The notes under the pieces were generated by a model. That model did not search any database. It saw only the letters and a list, made by a program, of their open reading frames with translations, and was not told where the DNA came from. The position numbers and the translations under genes are program-made. DNA of 35,227 bases from Bacteroidales bacterium (GTDB taxonomy: Bacteria > Bacteroidota > Bacteroidia > Bacteroidales > UBA932), in NCBI GenBank assembly GCA_017616655.1, contig JAFZXU010000007.1, forward strand, positions 1 through 35,227, written 5' to 3'. Below are positions 31,439 through 35,227 of the stretch, piece after piece; the first letter of the stretch is position 1, and every line of letters starts with the position of its first letter.

Positions 31439-32005
31439 ATGAAAGAACAGGAACTCGCATCGGCTTGCAGGAAGGGAGACAGGGCTGCTTTTGCCACTCT
31501 GTTCGAGGAATACTCTCCCATGCTGATGAAGGTCTGTCGGCGCTATACGGGAAACGACAATGACGCCGCAGATGTGTTCCAGGAGGGATTTGCCAAGATC
31601 ATTGAAAAGTTCGGGAACTTCGAATACCGGGGCGAGGGCTCTCTGAAAGCCTGGCTTGTCAGGGTGATGATGAACTGCTCGGTCTCTTTCCTTCGTAAAA
31701 GAAGGCGCGATTCTCTCATCAGGGAGCCTCTGGAGGAAGACAGGCTGCTTCTCGCCGATTCGATAGAACTGGACGAGAACGAGGTGAGCCGGATTCCCGA
31801 TGATGTTCTACTGGATTCCGTGACGGAGCTCACGCCGGGTTGCAGGACAGTCTTCAATATGAGTGTGTTCGAAGGGCTGGGCCACGAAGAGATAGGAAAG
31901 ATTCTCGGAATTGGAAAGACAGCTTCGGTATCGAGGCTTTACAGGGCCAGGAAACTTCTGGCAGAACGGATTAAAGAATATTATAAAAAAGTAGATAATG
32001 TCTGA
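31439..32005 (+). CDS. ECF-type RNA polymerase sigma factor
   Basis: A 188-residue sigma-70 family ECF factor. Region 2 is LFEEYSPMLMKVCRRYTGNDNDAADVFQEGFAKIIEKFGNFEYRGEGSLKAWLVRVMMNCSVSFLRKRR; region 4 is ELTPGCRTVFNMSVFEGLGHEEIGKILGIGKTASVSRLYRARKLLAERI, a helix-turn-helix for the -35-like box. It directs polymerase to a small regulon. Its stop overlaps the next start by eight bases, so it is made together with the membrane protein that probably controls it. The upstream 62 bases hold TTTTG and TATATATG boxes, a plausible promoter. Confidence 0.93.
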   Translation: MKEQELASACRKGDRAAFATLFEEYSPMLMKVCRRYTGNDNDAADVFQEGFAKIIEKFGNFEYRGEGSLKAWLVRVMMNCSVSFLRKRRRDSLIREPLEEDRLLLADSIELDENEVSRIPDDVLLDSVTELTPGCRTVFNMSVFEGLGHEEIGKILGIGKTASVSRLYRARKLLAERIKEYYKKVDNV

Positions 32006-33158
32006 AAATTGGTTGAATACGCTGAAAGAGAAGGTTGAGAACGCCGGTGGCGAAGTCTCTCCCGGAGGGTTCGACGCCATCTGGAATACGGTTCAGAAAA
32101 GGAAGCGTTCCCGGAGGATTCTCGCCGTCAGCCTTGCCGCCGCAGCGGCGGTGGCGGCCGTTCTGATACCTGCGCTTTCTCTGCGTTCAGTCGACGGGGA
32201 GATGGCAGTTCCGCACCGGAATCAGGCTATGACCGCTGATGTGCCGGAAACTGCTGCGGATCCTGCTCCTGCGGTTACCGTTCCTTTGAAAGCGAAGAGA
32301 GTCGCTGCATTGCCGGAAGTTCCATCAGATTCTTCATGTTGTAAGGCCGGCGATGCAGTGGTTCTCGCAGCAAGGAATGAAGAGGCCTCCGCCCAGCCTG
32401 AAGACACGCACAATGAGTCGCGCGACGAGACTCGCAAGGAGACCCGCGAAAAGACCCTTACTGAAAGCGGGATGGCATACCTTGCGCAGGTAACGAAGGA
32501 GGATGAAAAGCCCTCCCGCCGCCACAGAATGCACATCTCCGTTTCGGGGGCCACTCCCGGGAACGGACAAATGTCCGCCAATACGAATCCACATATGCAA
32601 TATGTAAGTGTTATCCGCAAGGATGACTCTCCGGAGTCTCAATTAGAATACGTGATTGAATCAAAAGCTGGACCTGAGGGAGATCGGAGAGAGACAATAA
32701 TGTCTTACGCTGTATTCGACCAGTATAAGCACAGTATGCCGCTGAATTTCAGGCTTCTCGCCGCATACGATCTTAACGATGCCCTTTCAGTTGAAAGCGG
32801 ACTATCCTATTCTTACCATCATTCCACATTCTCGTCCGAAGCCGGCGTCGAAACCCTGAACAGACATTTTATCGGCATTCCGCTGGGAATGAAGTATGAC
32901 TTCCTTACCTATGGGCCGGCATCTTTTTATGCCAGGGCGGGCGGTCTAGTGGAAAAATGCGTATCGGGTGATATCGGGCCGCTCTTCTGGTCTGTTGAAT
33001 CTTCTCTTGGAACACAGTTGAATGTCGTTGGCAACTTGAATATCTTCCTCGAAGGGGGCGGCTCTTATCACTTCGACAACGGTACCGGAGTCATCACCAT
33101 TTATGGCGTCAAGCCTTCGATGTTCACCTTCCAGGCCGGCGCAAGGATGGGTTTTTAA
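31998..33158 (+). CDS. Putative anti-sigma protein with one membrane helix and a C-terminal beta-barrel-like domain
   Basis: A 386-residue protein. The first 40 residues are charged (MSENWLNTLKEKVENAGGEVSPGGFDAIWNTVQKRKRSRR) and would lie in the cytoplasm, where anti-sigma domains bind ECF factors. One helix follows (ILAVSLAAAAAVAAVLIPAL), then a charged Ala/Glu-rich periplasmic linker (~70-165). The last ~150 residues (NFRLLAAYDLNDALSVESGLSYSYHHSTF ... MFTFQAGARMGF) alternate like an outer-membrane porin-type beta-barrel and end in Phe. It overlaps the sigma gene. Such proteins are common beside ECF sigma genes in Bacteroidales. How one chain would serve both membranes is unclear. Confidence 0.75.
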   Translation: MSENWLNTLKEKVENAGGEVSPGGFDAIWNTVQKRKRSRRILAVSLAAAAAVAAVLIPALSLRSVDGEMAVPHRNQAMTADVPETAADPAPAVTVPLKAKRVAALPEVPSDSSCCKAGDAVVLAARNEEASAQPEDTHNESRDETRKETREKTLTESGMAYLAQVTKEDEKPSRRHRMHISVSGATPGNGQMSANTNPHMQYVSVIRKDDSPESQLEYVIESKAGPEGDRRETIMSYAVFDQYKHSMPLNFRLLAAYDLNDALSVESGLSYSYHHSTFSSEAGVETLNRHFIGIPLGMKYDFLTYGPASFYARAGGLVEKCVSGDIGPLFWSVESSLGTQLNVVGNLNIFLEGGGSYHFDNGTGVITIYGVKPSMFTFQAGARMGF

Positions 33159-33191
33159 AAAGATTAATAATTGAAAATAAATAATCGCCTT

Positions 33192-34247
33192 ATGAAAAAA
33201 GTTGTTTTATTGGCCGTGTCTCTGTTTCTCTTCACCTCGTGCGCAGACATCTTCTGCGACATCGTGAACAACTGGGATGCCCGCAAGGAGGCTAAAAATG
33301 ATAAGGAAGGTGCAGGTAAACTTCCTTATGCCGTGACCAAGGATGAAGTTAATATGTACGTGATTTCCAAGAGCGGATGGGATGAGGTTTATTGGCCTGC
33401 ACCTCATCATTATGCTGAATATTCAGACTGGCTTTATCGCCCTCATTTTTGGCAGATGGAAGCAATGGTAACTCCTTATCCTTCTTCTGATAATCCTTTA
33501 GTTTATATAGTTCAATATCCACAAATAGTAATTGACAGCACAACACATTTAACTAAGTGGGGCAATAAAGATATAGAAGCAGCCCTCGCCGCTAAAGAGC
33601 ATTGTGCAAGTTGGGAGGTAATTTCTTCTGATAAACGACTTGCTCCTGTACTTATTGCAGGAGAAGGTGGATTCCCGTACAAGCGCCCTATAGTAATGGC
33701 ATTATTAAATGACTATTGTTCAGAATTGAAGATACTTCAATCTAATATGGATACCCTTGGAAACCATAGTGCAAGGATTGCTTTTTGGAGTGGCATTAAA
33801 GCATCGGGTGGAAGGGTTTATTATGAAAGGATGCATAATTATCCATCTAGTTATGATCCTGGTTATAAGTATCCTTTGGGTTTTTATTGGGATACTCCTT
33901 CATTTTGGCTTCCATTGTGGAAGGATAGTATATTAGATAATGGCATTGAAGCAGGAGGTGGCGGTAGTGATACATTTGCAGGTGGAGCACATTTCTATCC
34001 TTTGTATAACTCATTTGACAATTCTAATTGGGGAACCCCGTTAGACAATCCAGCATCTTTTATTATGAACAAATATCCTGTAGGAGGTTATAAGCATGGT
34101 CGTTATGTGAGATTATCTTATACTGCCGACGTTAATTATCAAGTTAGAGAAGATGTTGTAACATTCATAACTTATTATTGTTTGCTTCCCGAAAAGACGG
34201 GTAGTTTATATCCCATCTGGTGCCAGAATCCGGAGGATTGGAAATAA
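33192..34247 (+). CDS. Lipoprotein with C10-protease prodomain-like region
   Basis: A 351-residue lipoprotein (MKKVVLLAVSLFLFTSC, lipobox FTSC). A central part (YVISKSG ... LVYIVQYPQ ... ASWEVISSDKRLAPVLIAGEGG) aligns with the prodomain of the next gene's C10-type protein (FYIVNYPFDRWEIISTDKRTSPVLAAGKG), a Spi_C/streptopain propeptide pattern. The C-terminal ~180 residues are Tyr/Trp/Gly/Pro-rich and were not recognised; no protease motif is seen. Base composition turns AT-rich from about 33340, unlike the neighbours, suggesting transfer or fast change. It could be a prodomain-type inhibitor or partner of the following protein. Confidence 0.7.
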   Translation: MKKVVLLAVSLFLFTSCADIFCDIVNNWDARKEAKNDKEGAGKLPYAVTKDEVNMYVISKSGWDEVYWPAPHHYAEYSDWLYRPHFWQMEAMVTPYPSSDNPLVYIVQYPQIVIDSTTHLTKWGNKDIEAALAAKEHCASWEVISSDKRLAPVLIAGEGGFPYKRPIVMALLNDYCSELKILQSNMDTLGNHSARIAFWSGIKASGGRVYYERMHNYPSSYDPGYKYPLGFYWDTPSFWLPLWKDSILDNGIEAGGGGSDTFAGGAHFYPLYNSFDNSNWGTPLDNPASFIMNKYPVGGYKHGRYVRLSYTADVNYQVREDVVTFITYYCLLPEKTGSLYPIWCQNPEDWK

Positions 34248-34285
34248 GAAATAACAAATAACAATAATAATCAAATAATCTCATA

Positions 34286-35227
34286 ATGATGAATAAGACT
34301 TCCACTATTAGTATTATCGTACTGATAGTGCTCTCATTATCAGCTGTTTCTTGCTCTATCGATCCTATTTCTCCGACGGAAGATAACGACCAGCTGGCTA
34401 CCAGGAGTTTTGACCAACTGAAGCCTGAGGATTTTCGCGTTACCCGCGCTGATTTGGAAGCTTATCTTTGCCTTGTTGCAAATGGCAATGGGAAAGATTT
34501 ATCAAATGATGCAGTAGGGCCTGGACCACAATGTCTTGTTTCCGATCGAAAGCAATGCTACTATAAAGAAATAAAAGTCAGAGCTTATCCGAATGATATC
34601 AGTCCCGCTTTCTATATTGTGAACTATCCCTTCGACAGGTGGGAGATAATATCGACAGATAAGAGGACCTCTCCGGTTTTGGCTGCAGGAAAGGGCCGGT
34701 TTGTCCTGGATTCTGTCAATATGAATATGAAGGGCTGGTTGAAGAGTATGTCAAATAGGATACAGTATCTCAAAAAGAATAGTTGTCCAGTCAAAAATGC
34801 AGAGGAGCGGGTAACGATCTGGAACCATAAAATCGCTGAAGGAAACAGATGGAGGAAAGCCTACGGATTAATAGAGACGGTAAGGCCCGATGTGGAACAA
34901 TTATCTTTGCAGACAGATTCTTCCGTCCTTACCAGATCAGGTTCTGCCCCCGACACTTCATATCATCCTGCTCCGGGACACTACCAGCTTAATACATTTG
35001 ATAATTATACATTCAGCAGCCAGAGCCGTCTGACCAGTACGACCTGGGGCGGTGGCGCTCCATATAATCAGTATTGTCCTATCTACAGCGATATTCCGTC
35101 AATGCATGCGAATGCAGGCAGTGAAGCTGTAGCGGGAGGCCAGATGGTTTATTATATGCATTATAACTGCGATCTCTGCCCTGAAGTGTACAGTGCTGCT
35201 TTTTGCACGGCCCATATCGGCGATGAC
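34286..35227 (+). CDS. C10 (streptopain-like) protease homologue with Ser at the catalytic Cys position (3' partial)
   Basis: A lipoprotein (LSLSAVSC, lipobox Cys23) open to the end of the window; 314 residues visible. Residues 45-150 are the Spi_C-type prodomain. From TTWGGGAPYNQYCP (about 252) the C10 catalytic domain begins. Where family members read AGCVAVAxxQ, this protein reads NAGSEAVAGGQMVYYMHY: Ser279 replaces the nucleophilic Cys and Glu replaces the next Val. The catalytic His lies beyond the window. It may be inactive, a binding protein, or use Ser. It follows the prodomain-sharing lipoprotein by 38 bases, in the sigma-factor locus. Confidence 0.78.
   Translation, partial: MMNKTSTISIIVLIVLSLSAVSCSIDPISPTEDNDQLATRSFDQLKPEDFRVTRADLEAYLCLVANGNGKDLSNDAVGPGPQCLVSDRKQCYYKEIKVRAYPNDISPAFYIVNYPFDRWEIISTDKRTSPVLAAGKGRFVLDSVNMNMKGWLKSMSNRIQYLKKNSCPVKNAEERVTIWNHKIAEGNRWRKAYGLIETVRPDVEQLSLQTDSSVLTRSGSAPDTSYHPAPGHYQLNTFDNYTFSSQSRLTSTTWGGGAPYNQYCPIYSDIPSMHANAGSEAVAGGQMVYYMHYNCDLCPEVYSAAFCTAHIGDD

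Overview
This window looks like a piece of a Bacteroidales chromosome, probably from an uncultured gut-type relative of Rikenellaceae or Prevotellaceae. The evidence is inference from gene content. Several promoters match the Bacteroidetes -33 TTTG / -7 TAnnTTTG form. There is a TonB-dependent receptor, BIG2/fimbrillin-type lipoproteins, an Asp-type MurA, a split proton-translocating transhydrogenase and a C10 (streptopain-like) protease. Most host genes are moderately GC-rich. An AT-rich island lies near the right end.

Layout. Bases 1-588 are the 3' end of an AAA ATPase (DUF4143 type). Its last codons read through a fragment related to a hicB gene, and an intact hicAB toxin-antitoxin pair follows at 950-1548. 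Next come a small beta-barrel protein (minus), then a translationally coupled pair of a GH109-like Gfo/Idh/MocA lipoprotein and a TonB-dependent receptor. A 53-residue peptide is coupled to a 1229-residue BIG2 lipoprotein. Bases 9712-14040 are a minus-strand operon dcp-murA-murB. A CNNM/CBS membrane protein and a COG0523 metal-chaperone GTPase follow on plus. On minus are a small lipoprotein, pntA1-pntA2-pntB, and an operon of a NapH/NapG-like ferredoxin membrane protein with an Fe-S aldo/keto reductase. A highly codon-biased OmpA-like/TPR protein (plus) ends this part.

The most remarkable region is 24585-31376. A tRNA-Leu(UAA) gene is split after U34 by a 223-nt ORF-less group I intron. The P1 helix with its U.G pair and the R/S (P7) elements are readable. 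The 3' end of the same tRNA is the attachment site of a 5.9-kb integrative element (24874-30770) bounded by a 23-bp perfect direct repeat. It encodes a tyrosine integrase, two unrecognised proteins, a helix-turn-helix protein, a DUF6291 protein and a DnaB-type helicase, with no capsid, packaging or conjugation genes. It resembles a phage satellite or a minimal self-replicating integrative element. Three shared motifs near both ends look like integrase arm sites, and six 11-bp iterons follow the integrase gene. Just beyond attR is a free-standing HNH endonuclease gene, which before the insertion would have lain about 110 bp from the intron-bearing tRNA.

The right end carries an ECF sigma factor overlapping a membrane-spanning putative anti-sigma protein with a C-terminal beta-barrel-like domain. 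Two lipoproteins follow that share a C10-type prodomain segment. The second is a C10 protease homologue whose catalytic Cys position is Ser. It runs off the window.
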